A DNA stretch of 64,000 bases from Dama dama. Taxonomy: Eukaryota; Chordata; Mammalia; Artiodactyla; Cervidae. The position numbers and the translations under genes were made by a program. Shown piece after piece: positions 19,290-31,400 of the stretch (position 1 is the first letter of the stretch; every line of letters begins with the position of its first letter). The notes below the pieces were generated by a model. That model did no database searches and had not been told where the DNA came from. It saw only the letters and a program-made list of their open reading frames with translations. Location: NCBI RefSeq assembly GCF_033118175.1, contig NC_083693.1, positions 29,645,981 through 29,709,980 of the forward strand. Direction: 5' to 3'.

Positions 19290-22200
19290 CTCGAGAACCC
19301 CATGAACAGTATGGAAAGGCAAAAAGATAGGACACTGAAAGATGAACCACCCCCCTCAGGTTGGTAGGTGCCCAGTATGCTACTGGAGATCAGTGGAGGA
19401 ATAACTCCAGAAAGAATGAAGGGATGGAGCCAAAACAAAAACAATACCCAGTTGTGGATGTGACTGGTGATAGAAGCAAAGTCTGATGCTGCAAAGAGCA
19501 ATATTGCATAGGAATCTGGAATGTTAGGGCCATGAATCAAGGCAAATTGGAAGTGGTCAAACAAGAGATGGCAAGAGTGAATGTCGACATTCGAGGAATC
19601 AGCAAACTAAAATGGACTGAAATGGGCAAATTTAACTCAGATGACCATCTACTACTGCTGCTAAGTCACTTCAGTTTTGTCCGATTCTGTGTGACCCCAT
19701 CCCTGGGATTCTCCAGGCAAGAACACTGGATTGGGTTGCCATTTCCTTCTCCAATGCATAAAAGTGAAAAGTGAAAGTGAAGTTGCTCAGTCATGTCTGA
19801 CTCTTTGCGACCCCATGGACTGAAACCTACCAGGCTCCTCCATCCATGGGATTTTCCAGGCAAGGGTACTGGATCTACTACTAGGTGACCATTTAACTCA
19901 GATGATATCTACTACTGTGGGCAAGAATCCCTTACAAGAAATAGAGTAGCCATCATAGTCAACAAAAGAGTCCAAATTGCAGTACTTGGATGCAATCTCA
20001 AAAATGACAGAATGATCTCTGTTCATTTCCAAGACAAACCATTCAATATTACGGTAATCCAAGCCTATGTCCTGACCAGGAATGCTGAAGAAGCTGGAGG
20101 TGAACGGTTCTAGGAAAGCCTACAAGACCTTCTAGAACTAACACCCAAAAAAGATGTCCCTTTCATTATAGGGGACTGGAATGCAAAAGTAGGAAGTCAG
20201 GAAATACCTGGAGTAACAGGCAAATTTGGCCTTGGAGTATGGAATGAAGCAGGGCAAAGGCTAACAGAGTTTCGCCAAGAGAATGCACTGGTCATAGCAA
20301 ACAACCTCTTCCAACAACACAAGAGAAGACTCTGCACATGGACATCACCAGATGGTCAATACCAAAGTCAGATTGATTACATTATTTGCATCCAAAGATG
20401 GAGAAGCTCTACTCAGTCAGGAAAAACAAGACCGGGAGCTGACTGTGGCTCAGATCATGAACTCCTTATTGCCAAATTCAGACTTAAATTGAAGAAAGTA
20501 GGGAAAACCACTAGACCATTCAGGTATACCTAAATCAAATCCCTTATGATTATACAGTAGAAGTGAGAAATAGATTTAAGGGACTAGATCTGATAGACAG
20601 AGTGCCTGATGAACTATGGACAGAGGTTCGTGACATTGTACAGGAGACAGGGATTAAGACCATCCCCATGGAAAAGAAATGCAAAAAAGCAAAATGGCTG
20701 TCTGAAAAGGCCTTACACATAGCTGTGAAATGAAGAGAAGTGAAAAGCAAGGGAGAAAAGGAAAGATAAACCCATTTGAATGCAGAGTTCCAAAGAATAG
20801 CCAGGAGAGATAAGAAAGCCTTCCTCAGTGATCAGTGCAAAGAAATAGAGGAAAACAACAGAATGGGAAAGACTAGAGATTTCTTCAAGAAAACTAGAGA
20901 TACAAAGGGAACATTTCATGCAAAGGTAAGCTCAATAAAGGACAGAAATGGTCCTAATAATAATGGACCTAACAGAAGCAGAAGATATAAAGAAGACGTG
21001 GCAAGAATACACAGAAGAACTGTACAAAAAAGATCTTCACGACCCAGATAATCACAATGCTGTGATCACTCACCTAGAGCCAGACATCCTGGAATGTGAA
21101 GTCAAGTGGGCCTTAGAAAGCATCACTATGAACAAAGCTAGTGGAGGTGATGGAATTCCAGTTGAGCTATTTCAAATCCTAAAAGATGATGCTATGAAAG
21201 TGCTGCACTCAATATGCCGGCAACTTGGAAAAACTCAGCAGTGGCCACAGGACTGGAAAATGTCAGTTTTCATTCCAATCCCAAAGAAAGGCAATCCCAA
21301 AGAATGCTCAAACTACCACACAATTGCACTCATCTCACACGCTAGTAAAGTAATGCTCAAAATTCTCCAAGTCAGGCTTCAACAGTACATGAACCATGAA
21401 CTTCCAAATGTTCAAGCTGGATTTAGAAAAGGCAACGGAACCAGAGATCAAATTGCCAACATCTACTGGATCATCAAAAAAGCAAGAGAGTTCTAGAAAA
21501 ACATCTATTTCTGCTTTATTGACTAAGCCAAAGCCTTTGACTGTGTGGATCACCACAAACTATGGAAAAAATTCTGAAAGAGATGGGAATACCAGACCAC
21601 CTGACCTGCCTCTTGAGAAACTTATATGCAGGTCAGGAAGCAACAGTTAGAACTGAACATGGAACAGACTGGTTCCAAATCAGGAAAGGAGTACGTCAAG
21701 GCTATATATTGTCACCCTGCTTATTTAACTTATATGCAGAGTACATCATGAGAAACGCTGGGCGGGATGAAGCACAAGCTGGAATCAAGATTGCCAGGAG
21801 AAATATCAATAACCTCAGATATGTAGATGACACCACCCTTATGGCAGGAAGCGAAGAAGAACTCAAGAATCTCTTAATGAAAGTGAAAGAGGAGAGTGAA
21901 AAAGTTGGCTTAAAGCTCAATAGTCAGAAAACTAAGATAATGGCATCCGGTTCCATCACTTCATGGCATAGATGGGGAAACAGTGGAAACTGTGACAGAC
22001 TTTATTTTTGGAGGCTCCAAAATCACTACAGATTGTGACTGCAGCCATGAACTTAAAAGACGCTTACTCCTTGGAAGAAAAGTTATGACCAACCTAGACA
22101 GTATATTAAAAAGCAGAGACATTACTTTGCCAACAAAGGTCCGTCTAGTCAAGGCTATGGTTTTTCCAGTAGTCATGTATGGATGTGTGAGTTGGACTAT

Positions 22201-22596
22201 AAAGAAAGCTGAGCGCCAAAGAATCAATGCTTTCAAATTGTGGTCCTGGAGAAGATTCTTGAGAGTCCCTTGGACTGCAAGGAGATCCAACCAGTCCATC
22301 CTAAAGGAGATCAGGCCTGAGTGTTCATTGGAAGGACTGATGCTGAAGCTGAAACTCCATTACTTTAGCCACCTGATATTAAGAACTGACTCATTGGAAA
22401 AGAGCCTGATGCTGGGAAAGATTGAAGGCCGGAGAAGGGGACTGCAAAGGATGAGATGGTTGGATGGCATCACCGACTCAATGGACATGAGTTTGAGTAA
22501 ACTCTGGGAGCTGGTGATGGACAAGAAGGCCTGGTGTGCTGCGATCCATGGGGTTGCAAAGAGTCGGATACGACTGAGCGACTGAACTGAACTGAA
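19290..22596 (+). mobile_element. BovB (RTE) retrotransposon, nearly complete but decayed
   Basis: Carries the endonuclease region (about 19500-20500, with GDWNAK-like and WTSPDG motifs) and the reverse transcriptase (about 20950-22050, with KGVRQGY and the catalytic YVDD near 21821). It ends in the BovB 3' tail (ACTGAACTGAACTGA). Stops and frameshifts break it into several frames, and a SINE is inserted in the endonuclease part. The 8-bp repeat GTGAATGC at 19282-19289 and 22597-22604 is a likely target-site duplication. The 5' UTR is missing relative to the reverse copy at 38-41.5 kb. It is not expected to be active. Confidence 0.92.
19652..19875 (-). mobile_element. Bov-A type SINE nested in BovB
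   Basis: Two Bov-A units in reverse orientation (CTGCTGCTAAGTCACTTCAG and then AAGTTGCTCAGTCATGTC) interrupt the BovB endonuclease frame. The BovB words TTTAACTCAGATGA and ATCTACTACTG occur on both sides, consistent with duplication of the target. Confidence 0.8.
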
Positions 22597-22604
22597 GTGA
22601 ATGC

Positions 22605-23950
22605 ACATAGTCAGGGACTGCTGCATGGATGAATGAGTGAGTCTACTCAGGAGTCACTCCTTATTGGAGTCTCTGTAGCCCATCTCCACCCCTGTCTCCA
22701 CTCCCACTTTGCCCTGGGAGAATGGTCTTCTCCTTCTCTGAGCCCTCCTCCAACCATGGCAGACAGGCAGGACTCTTGCTCGGGCCAGATGCATCTCAGG
22801 GCTTGAGTCTGCCTCCTTCATCAGCTCCTTGAGAACCTCGTTCCTCTGCCACTCCCTGCCCTGGCTTGGGCTGGCCATCCCCTGAGGTTGCCTGGAGGCT
22901 TGGTAAACAAATGCGTGAGGGGATTGAATATATTCATAGGTTAATTCATCCAGGCAACGCTGGGAGACTGAATGACTGCCACCTGTCATCTGGCCAGGGT
23001 CTGAGTACAGGATAGAGTCTTCAGTGGAATCCCGGGTGCCCACGTTTGGACTCGAGGGTGCTCTGAGCAGTCAGCACTTCCCTCCTTCTCTCTGGAGACC
23101 TGCCCCCGGGGCCCTGGTCTGGGCAGTGTGGACTTTCCATTGCAGTGACCCACAGCCACCCCTATTAGGCCTGGGCTGATGACCAAGGGGCAAGAGTGGG
23201 AAGCCAAGTCCCCGGGGGAGGGCTCCAGCTTGGGCACCGTGACTGAGGGAACAGAGGCCCCTGAGGATGATCGAGAGAGAGAAGTATGTGCTCCCCGTTT
23301 CACTCCATCAGGGCTAGAATTTGCCAAGGAAAGCCATCTTTCTTGTGCCCTTGAAGGCTGGCACTCAGGGGCCGTGTATCCCCCCCGCAACAAGTTTCAC
23401 TCTGTAGGGCCTGCAGCCTGCTCCCACCTTTGCAGCAGGGAGACACACAAGCCTGCTTGGCCTGTTCCCGACTGCAAACAAAGAAAGAGGCCCTGCCTGG
23501 CCCACCATGGCCTTTTCCTGTTTGCTTTGGACACAGCCCATGGGCCCAGCTGGCTGGAATCCTTACTGTTTTGGAAAGGGCCTCTGGTCTTCAAAGTTGG
23601 CGCAGCAGGCAGCCCATTGCCCTGGAATGAGAGGTCCCTTTTCTGGGCATTGTGCCAGCCCAGTCTGGGGGCACAGAGAGGGGCAAGCTCACAGCCCTCA
23701 CTTTCTTTGATAATAAAAAGAGATCTCTCTTCCAGCCCCCGCCACAGCCCGCGCATGGCCATGGCCACACCCCACTGAGTAGCAATAAACTTGCTCTCCT
23801 TTCCTGTCACCCAACCTGCCCACACAACCTGGCAGAGAGATCTTCCTCTCCTGCTTGCACCTGGTGTCCCTCTCCTCACTGCTCGGAGGACGAAAGCTCA
23901 CCTCTGGCTCAAGCCTGAAAACCTTCTGTGGACTTGACCTTCTGGCCTCT
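22605..23950. other. Non-coding sequence without recognised repeat
   Basis: GC-balanced, apparently single-copy sequence between BovB and an L2 remnant. Open frames of up to about 200 codons occur on both strands (for example 23179-23778) but match no family I know and mirror each other, as chance frames do. It could hold ANPEP regulatory elements; I see no definite site. Confidence 0.4.
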
Positions 23951-24520
23951 CCGCTTTCCGGTGCCCAATGTGACTGCAGTTGTTGGCATTTCTCCCAAAC
24001 TCCCGGACTTTTTCATACCTCTGTGCCGGCTTTCACTGCTGGGAATGCCTTTCCTGTCTTTCCTGTCAAACTCCTATTCATCCTTCAAAACCCAGGTCAA
24101 ATGTCACTGCCTTCTCAAGCAGAGGCAGCTCCTCTCCCCCAGTGTTTCCCTGGCCTCTGGCTCACACTTCTATCACAGGACTTAAGAAAAGGCCATCTAT
24201 GTTGTTCAAAAGCTTCTCACTAGACCTAGGCACCTCAAGGGTGCCATGACTTTGTAAACTGTGCCATGCCTAGCACAGGGGAGAAGCCCAGTGTTAGCTG
24301 AATGAATGACAAGGTCCACACTCCTTGCCACGGCCTATAGGTCCAGTATGATCTAGCCTCCAGTGAGTCTCTGGTCTCATCTCAAGCCTTTGCCCCCTGC
24401 TGTTCTGCCTCTCTGACCTCTTTAGGTTTCTTGAGCCCACCGTCTCTTCCCTCCTTCACCCCATTCCCACTACAAGCTGCTCTTTGGGTCTGGAAAGCTT
24501 GTGTCTTTCCCTCACCTGCC
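23950..24520. repeat. LINE-2 remnant(s)
   Basis: Phrases such as TGGGAATGCCTTTCCTG, CTATTCATCCTTCAAAACCC and AGGTCAAATGTCACTGCC follow the L2 3' region closely. Confidence 0.6.
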
Positions 24521-24674
24521 ACCCACTCATCCAGGAAGCTCACTTCAGTGATGCCACCCCAGGCGAGCCCCCCCAGCACCCCCAAGACTCAGTGCCATGA
24601 GGGTAGAGTCCTCCACCCCAGGCAAGCACATGGTACACATGCTCATGGAACAGATGCAGCAATAAGACAACTTG

Positions 24675-24895
24675 GGACTTCCCTGCAGGTCTAGTGGCTA
24701 AGGCTCCATGCTCCCAATGTAGGGGATCTGGGTTGCGTTCCTGGTCGGGGAACTAGAGCCCATATGCTGCAGCTAAGAGCTCGCAGGCCGTAACTGAAGA
24801 TCTCACATGGCGCAACAAAGACTGAACATCCCGTGTGCCGCAGCTGGGACTCGGCAAAGCCAAACAAATACCAACATAAATAAATAAAAATAAAG
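24675..24895 (+). mobile_element. CHR-type SINE
   Basis: GGGACTTCCCTGCAGGTCTA to a (AAATA)n tail, with the GCAGCTAAGAGCTCGC body of the longer CHR/SINE2 subtype. Confidence 0.85.
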
Positions 24896-24897
24896 TT

Positions 24898-24965
24898 GAT
24901 GTACTAGTCAGCTCAGGCCATCATAACAAAGTACCACAGATGGGGTTGCTTTGAAAAAGGAAAAT
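24898..24965 (-). repeat. Short MaLR-like LTR fragment
   Basis: CATAACAAAGTACCACAGAT followed by GGGGTTGC resembles the inverted 3' end of the old MaLR-type LTRs also seen at 29.7, 36.9 and 55.4 kb. Confidence 0.45.
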
Positions 24966-25002
24966 TAGTTATAAAATAAAAATTAAAAAATAAATAAAAG
25001 GG

Positions 25003-25350
25003 CTTTCCCGGTAATTCAGTGGTAAAGAATCCACTTGCCAAATGCAGGAGATCCCTGCATTGGTTTGATCCCTGATCTGGGAAGACTCCCACATGCCACA
25101 GAGCAACTAAGCCCCCACGCCAAAACTACTGACCTGTGCTCTAGGGCCCAGGCGCTGCAGCTCCTGAAGCCCTTGTGTCCTAGAGCCGGTTCTCCACAAG
25201 AGAAGCCACCGCAATGAGAAGCTCACAAACCACAACTAGAGAGTAGCCCTGACTCGCTGCAACTAGAGAAAAGTCCACGCAGCAATGAAGACCCAGCACA
25301 GCCAAAGATAAATAGAATTATTAAAAACGAATAAATAAATAAAAATTATT
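25003..25350 (+). mobile_element. tRNA-derived SINE2-type element
   Basis: GGGCTTTCCCGGTAATTCAG head, a long body with CAACTAGAGAGTAGCCC and GCAATGAAGACCCAGCACAG, and an (AAATA)n tail. Confidence 0.85.
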
Positions 25351-25639
25351 CATCTAGGTAGCCACCAAAACCATCTTGCTCAGCTGCGCTCACTTTGGGA
25401 ATCACTGCTCCAACCCCTACAATTCTGGGGAGGCTTCCTGTGCAGAGGGTCTTTGGAATGGAAGCTTTCTGCCAATGAGCAGATGTGTGCATTCCTTTTA
25501 CTATTTATCTCTGGATGGGGAAGAAGCTGAGTCCCCAGCCCCTGTCTCAACCAAAGCTGCCTTTCTACCTGTGGGTTTATATATTTCTAACCTGATTATG
25601 CTTTGGTCCAGAGAACAAAAGTTTTAAATAAAAAAAAAA

Positions 25640-26325
25640 AAAAAAGGCTAACAATGCTCATGTCAGAGAATATTTGAGGCCTAGGCACTCATATAGAAAA
25701 CAAAGCTTTATCTCAGATATGGGAGTGCAAGTTACTTTCTATTCAAACATGAAAACACCAGGAGCCTGGGAGGGACTGTGGTGGGGAAACCCAGGACCAG
25801 AAGTCAGGCAAACAACTCCCTCCCAGACCACTGGGTCCCAGGGTAAGCTGCTGCTCCGGCTCACTCAGCACCTCCCCCGCCATCTCCTTTAGCTGCAGGG
25901 CTGGGCAGGCTGGGAGCGATGGAAAAACCTGCTCCTTCAGAGCAGACAGGAATGAGGCTGGGGCCCCAGTGCAGGCACTTTCTGGCCCCTGAGGCTCCTG
26001 GCTTTCTCCCAGGCTTCTGAGGTCTCCACCCACAGCTGCAGGAGCCTAGGCCCAGGCCAGCCCCCCAGGGTGCTTCCTCTGGGAGCCTTGGACCTGTCCA
26101 TCCTGTGAGAACCACAGAAGGCCCCCATAGGAAGTCAGCTCCTGTTTTGACCTCTGGAAGCCAATGCAGGGCACTCAGGAGCAAAGGAGAGACAGGGACC
26201 GCGTGGAGTGAGTGGAAGTACACCAGCCTTGGAAGGGCCTTTCTGGGCTGTGGATCCTGCCCGGAAAACTCCCTTCTGTGTGACCGAACTCAGACAACCA
26301 CCACCAGGATAATCACCACCACTGG
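25640..26325. other. Non-coding sequence, nothing recognised
   Basis: A poly(A) of 19 at 25628-25646 precedes apparently unique sequence. No conserved coding frame is evident. Confidence 0.4.
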
Positions 26326-26405
26326 CTCTTGAGGAAATCACAGCACAAAGTTAAGTGACTTGCCCAAGGTCACACAGCCAGTTGTGGCAGGTTCTATTGC
26401 TGGAT
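26326..26405 (+). repeat. MIR remnant
   Basis: TTAAGTGACTTGCCCAAGGT followed by CACACAGCCAG is the MIR core end. Confidence 0.75.
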
Positions 26406-27560
26406 TATACACGCCTCCCGAAAGCATCCTCTCACACAGCCCCTACATTTCCCGCTGTGCAGTGCCCTGGAGGGTTAACAGACCTCAGGGGGAGACATAC
26501 ATCTTTCAGGAGACCTCAGGAGGTGACAACACAGGACAGCAATTTAAAGAAGGCCAGGCAGGAAGGAAGATCTGATCATCTTTTAGGGGGACTGTGTGTC
26601 CCTTCTGAATTTTATAGGCACGCTAAGGGACATGGGGCGGGAGTGGCTGCTGCAAGGACAGACTGGGAATCTGGGGAACTCAGCTTGGGGGCTCTACAAA
26701 GGGGCCAGGACCGGGAGCTGCGGGGGCCCTAGGAAATGGAACTTCTTATCAGAAGGGGAGGGTGGTGCTCCCAGACTCAGGCCGCTGTGGGGGGACCCTG
26801 GTCTGCCTTCAGGGTGCAGCCGAGAAACACTGCAGCGTGTCTGATGACAGACACCCAGGCCTGGGCCCAGGCTGCAGGTGATGACTGGTGGCCTGTGTGA
26901 AGGAAGGCATTCAGGGGGCTCCATGTGAGCAGCTGGCCTGCTCACCGTCCTTCCCAGATTCTGGAAGAGTCCCCAGTGTGGGGTCCTGGTCTTCCACCAA
27001 AGGCAGAGGCCCAGGAACTAGGCCCAACTCCAATACTGGGGAGACTGCTGCCTTCCCACGTGGGGACCCCAACCTTTCCCAGAATGCTTAGTAATAAAAC
27101 TCCCGAAGCAAAGGGGCTGGAAAACTTGGCCTAAGGGTGGTGGAAGTGGGGAGGAGCTGATGCCCCACTCCCTAGCAGACTCTGGGGGGAAATCACAGGG
27201 CGGGGGCTGGGCTGCCTCACACAGCTGAGCCTGTTTCTGCATCTGTGAAGTGGCAGCAGCTCTCTGGGCTAAGCTTCCTTCCACTCACAGTCTAGCCTTA
27301 CACTCTAGGGCTCTTTAGGGAGGTGGGCTAGGGGAGGATGCCAGCCTACTGCCAGAGTTGGGCAAATCACCCTGCTTTCCCCACCTCCCCTGCCCCCAGT
27401 GTGTGGGGAGGGGGTCTTTGGCAGATCTGAGGTCCATTCCCACTTCCTCTTGGCCGTGCCCCCATTGTTCCCCTCCCCGACCTCACATGTCTACAGCCAA
27501 CTCTTCAATCACAGTCATCTGGAGGGCCCGTCTGCTCCAAGACTCCTTTTTCAGACACAC
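26406..27560. other. Non-coding sequence, nothing recognised
   Basis: GC-rich single-copy-looking sequence upstream of ANPEP. Frames on both strands are short and overlapping. I see no repeat family or RNA gene. Confidence 0.4.
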
Positions 27561-27563
27561 ACT

Positions 27564-27597
27564 GTGTGTGTTTGTGTGTGTGTGCGTGTGTGTGCTG
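27564..27597 (+). repeat. (TG)n microsatellite
   Basis: An imperfect TG run interrupted by TTTG and TGCG. It abuts a reverse Bov-tA. Confidence 0.85.
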
Positions 27598-27810
27598 CGT
27601 CATTCAGTAGTGTCCGAGTCTTTGCGACTCCATGTTCTGTAGCCTGCCAGGCTCCTTTGTCCATGGAATTCTCCAGGCAAGAATACTGGAGTGGGTTACC
27701 ATTACCTACTCCACGGGATCTTCCTGACCCAGGGATCAAACTCTTGTCTTGCTGTCTCCTGCATTGGCAGGCAGATTCTTTACCACTAGCTCCACCTGGG
27801 AAGGCCCACA
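27598..27810 (-). mobile_element. Bov-tA SINE, reverse orientation
   Basis: GTCATTCAGTAGTGTCCGAG to CCACCTGGGAAGGCCC, with the typical CAGGCAAGAATACTGGAGTG core. Confidence 0.9.
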
Positions 27811-28244
27811 CTCCTCTTCTACAGGTGAATAAAGCAGGGCCCAGAGATGTCCAGGTCATTGAGAGACTCAGGGACTAAGCCAGCTTCAGACCTCAGATCT
27901 GACTGAGAACTGCACTCTGACCAGTCAGCCACACTGCCTGACTGTCCCACCAACTCCAGTAACTAGCACCTTGCCCTGGGCTGGAATGAAGGGAAGAGGA
28001 GGAGGATTCAAGTCACAAAACCCAAGGCATGACCCATCTGGGCACCCCCACCCACTGCACTGCTGGGGGGTGGGGAGGTGCAGGGTTAGGACCCCAGTGG
28101 CTCTACTTGGAAGCCCCTCCCCAGAACAAATGCCAATAGCAGTAGGAACACTGATCATCTAGACTGCGGATGCGGGGGAGGGCTGGAGCAAGCATTCTGT
28201 CCCCTTATCAGGAAAACCCTCATCCCAGCGGTGGTGTTGTAAGG

Positions 28245-28437
28245 AGCAGGGGAGTGGCTTAGCTGGTAAAGAATCTGCCTGCAATTGCAGGAGACCTGGA
28301 TTCGATCCCTGGGTTGGGAAGACCCCCGTGGAGAAGGGAAAGGCTACCTGCTCCAGTATATACTGGCCTGGAGAATTCCACAGACTGTATAGTCCATGAG
28401 GTCGCAAAGAGTCCGACACGACTGAGCAACTTTCACT
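28245..28437 (+). mobile_element. Bov-tA SINE
   Basis: GTGGCTTAGCTGGTAAAGAA to CACGACTGAGCAACTTTCAC. The tRNA-derived head is well preserved. Confidence 0.9.
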
Positions 28438-28529
28438 AAAAATAGGAATTCCCTTTAAAACAGTAGTCGGATGGAGAGCTCTGGACGAAGGCAAGACGTC
28501 AAGGTTAGCTAAGGGGATCTCCTGCTCGA

Positions 28530-29460
28530 GTCTTGACCCCGGCCCCCCTCCCCCTCTGGGGACAGACCCCCCAAGCCTTGGCCAGGACCCCGCGCATCTT
28601 TGGCTCCGCCCCACCCATTGCGAGTCTGAGAGGCTGAGCCTCACGGTCACCACGCTCGCCACCACGCTTTGTCCCCACCCCACCCGGCCCGGGACCCCAG
28701 CAGGGCTGAGTCCACTGCACCAGTGGTGTCTCTCCGTCGGTCCACCCCCTGAGGCGCCAGCAGCCGCGCTTGCCACGCTGGGGGCCACCTCTGCGGGGGG
28801 CGACCCCCCGACCGGTTGACAGACCCGGGACCATCCTGGCGGCGCGATCTTAGAGGGGTCTCTCTCCTTCGCTCGCCTTGGGCCTCAGTGTGCCTGTCTG
28901 GGAAGGGGGCGTCGGCAGGGACGTCGGAGTCCTGCGCGCGCTTGCATAGAAGTCCTGCCTCAGGCCGGCTGCGCCCCGAGGCCCCTCCGCGCACCCGGGC
29001 CCCTCTGCACCGCGCTCTACCGCTTGACTTGCCTGCGGCCGCCAGGCACCCGACCCTGGCCGGCTCCGAGCCTGCTCCCGCGATGGACGAGCCGGACCAG
29101 CCACGGACACTGCCCACCAGGGCCTGACTCCTCCTTTCCCCTTCTTTTTAAAGGGAAGTAACCTGACCCGACCACTACTCCCGGGTTAACCCCTGCCGGG
29201 CCGCAGCTCCGCCGGGACTCCTCCCCTGCCTGCCCGCAGCCTCCCCGGAGACCCCCTAGGGCAGCTGCTCCAACGACGGCCGGCCCGCCGGCCCTGGAAC
29301 TGCTCTTTGGTTCCCCAGGTCTCCCCACTGCCCTCCCCCGGCCCCCCAAACAGTCCCGCCTTGGCCGCAGCCCCAGGGCCCCGCCCCACATCTGGACAGC
29401 ATCTGCCCCTGGGGGAAGGGTACCGAGGCCCACCCTTCGAATTGGGGCGAGGAGAGGGGG
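28530..29460. promoter_or_regulatory. CpG island, candidate distal ANPEP promoter
   Basis: About 0.9 kb with high GC and many CpG (for example GCGCGCGCTTGC near 28935), unlike the CpG-poor surroundings. It lies about 12 kb upstream of the ANPEP ATG, of which about 3.3 kb is the BovB insertion. Human ANPEP has a second, distal promoter several kb upstream used in myeloid and other non-epithelial cells, so this island may be its counterpart; that is inference. Open frames of 100-170 codons on both strands are compositional (few AT-rich stops) and match nothing known to me. Confidence 0.6.
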
Positions 29461-29724
29461 AGCCCCACTCATTGAAAAAACAAACCGGGCATCCCCAGGG
29501 AGATGGCCGTTCCAGATAACTGAATCTCTGCAGCACACAATTTAACTTTCTTGATACCTGAGGCTCATCATTAGGAAGGAAGAGAAGTTGTAGGATCTAG
29601 CAAAAAAGAAAAAAGCCAGACCAGAGTCAGGGTATGCTGCTTCCTTAGAGGCTGAGCGTCCAGGGACAAGGCACTCCTCTTCCCTGGGCATCTTTTTACT
29701 GGGCAGTATCAGATGATATTTATA

Positions 29725-30215
29725 CTTTTGCCTTGTGGCTGTTGTAACAATTTAACACAAATTTAAAACCAAGCACTTATTATTTTAGTTTTGTAAGTGA
29801 AGTCCAAAATGGATCTCATCAGGTTATGTATTTTGTATATTCAAGGGTGTCCATAGGGCTTCCTTCTGGACGTTCTACAGAACCTCTTCTGGGTACCCGC
29901 ATTCCTTGGCTTGTGGCCCCCTACCATTTTCAAAATCAGCAGTGGCCCATCCAGTCTTTCTGTCATTGTATCACTCTGACATCAGTTCTTTTTTTCCCCT
30001 CCTGCATCCACTTTAGAGGCTCTTTGTGATTACATTTTGTCCACTCCGATAATCCAAGATTTCTCCCTATTTTAAGGTTAGTTGATTACCCCCATTTTAA
30101 TTTCATCTGCGGTTTTAATTCCTCTTTGCCACGTAGCAAAGCATATTCAGAGAATACAGGAATTAGGACAAGGGCGTCTTTGTGGAGGGGGCAACCACAA
30201 CATTCTGCCAACCAC
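29725..30215 (-). repeat. Old MaLR-like LTR, reverse orientation
   Basis: The order CTGTTGTAACAATTTAACAC, CATTCCTTGGCTTGTGGCCC, GATAATCCAAGATTTCTCCC, then GGCAACCACAACATTCTGCC follows the inverted consensus of an old placental LTR family. It is strongly diverged, and the family name is uncertain. Confidence 0.55.
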
Positions 30216-30540
30216 AACGTTCAAGACACCTTCCAGAATCTCAGGTTTAGAAGCAAATTTAGAGACCACCCAATCTAATCGACTTCCTCATCCATTACCA
30301 GAATCCGTGGGACAGTTTAGCCCTGCACCACATGGCCCAAAGTGGTTGCTTTTTGACTCACTTGCGCTTGCTCTTCCTTTAGAAATGGCACAGTGGGCTA
30401 GGATGCTGTAAGTAGCAGCCTTGCTTCCCCTTTCTAATTTGTTTCTGTAGTCTTAAAACCGAATCACAGGTTTATTGGAGAATAGAATTTTATGTAAAAT
30501 AAGAAAAAGTCTGCTCTGAGTAAGACTCTAGCAGCTATTT

Positions 30541-31118
30541 TTTTTTTTTTGGCTGTACCACATCTTGGCTGCAGCATGGGATCAGATCTTTTGTGTATAT
30601 ATGTATATATATATAATTATATATATATTTATATATAAATACACATTTATATATTTTTACTTTTATTTATTTATCTTTAGTTTTGGCTGTGCTGGGTCTT
30701 CGTTACTGCCTGGGCTTTTCTCCTGTTGCAGCAAGCGGGGGCTATTCTATAGTTGCGTTGCTTGGGCTTCTCACTGATGTGGCTTCTCTTTGTTGCAGAG
30801 CAAAGGCTCTAGGGCATGCATGCTTCAGTAGTTGCAGTGCATGGGTTCAGTAGCTGTGGCTCCCAGGCTCTAGAGCACAGGCTCAGTAGTTGTGGTTACA
30901 TGGGCTTAGTTGCTCCAAGGCTTGTGGGATCTTCCTGGACCAGGGATTGAACCCATGTCTCGCAGGTGGAATCTTTACCATTGAGCCATGAGGGAAGCCA
31001 GAGAGATCAGATCTTTATAGTTGCAGCATGTGGGATCTAATTACCTGACCAGGGATGGAACTGTGGGCCCCCTACATTGGAAGCGTGGCGTCTTAGCCCC
31101 TGGATCACCAGGGAAGTC
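30541..31118 (-). mobile_element. CHR SINE split by a nested SINE
   Basis: Outer CHR SINE halves at 30541-30591 and 31005-31118 (ending ATCACCAGGGAAGTCC), broken by another SINE. Confidence 0.85.
30592..31004 (-). mobile_element. SINE2-type SINE nested in CHR SINE
   Basis: Flanked by a perfect 12-bp repeat GATCAGATCTTT at 30580-30591 and 31005-31016. The inner element starts, on the plus strand, with an AT-rich (TA)n tract (30593-30665) and ends GAGCCATGAGGGAAGCC. Confidence 0.85.
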
Positions 31119-31400
31119 CTTCTTGCCCCTACTTTGGGGTTCCCTCCCCTCCTTCCAGTCTATCGCTGCCTGAGCTCCTCCTCTAGCATATTTGACATAA
31201 TCTTCTCTATGGCTGAGAAGCCAAAGAAAGGCTCAATGAGGCCATTTGGAGCGCATCTTCCATCCTGGGTCCTTGCCTCTCTGACCGAAGGCTCTGAGAG
31301 CATTTTGAGAGTAGTACACAAGCCACGGTGGCGGAAGGGCAGCCTGACTTTCTGGAGGCCAGTTTGGGGATGGGAATGAAGGTCACTTTCAGGAATTTAG
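31119..31400. other. Non-coding sequence, nothing recognised
   Basis: Single-copy-looking sequence. A frame at 31077-31379 begins in the SINE and is a chance frame. Confidence 0.4.

Noticed and set aside
23179..23778. 199-codon plus-strand frame with a 160-codon minus-strand mirror
   Set aside because: Mirror-image frames on both strands without domain or splice context.
28647..29538. Open frames of 100-170 codons on both strands in the CpG island
   Set aside because: Arg/Gly/Ala/Pro-rich on every frame, as expected from composition, and no family match.
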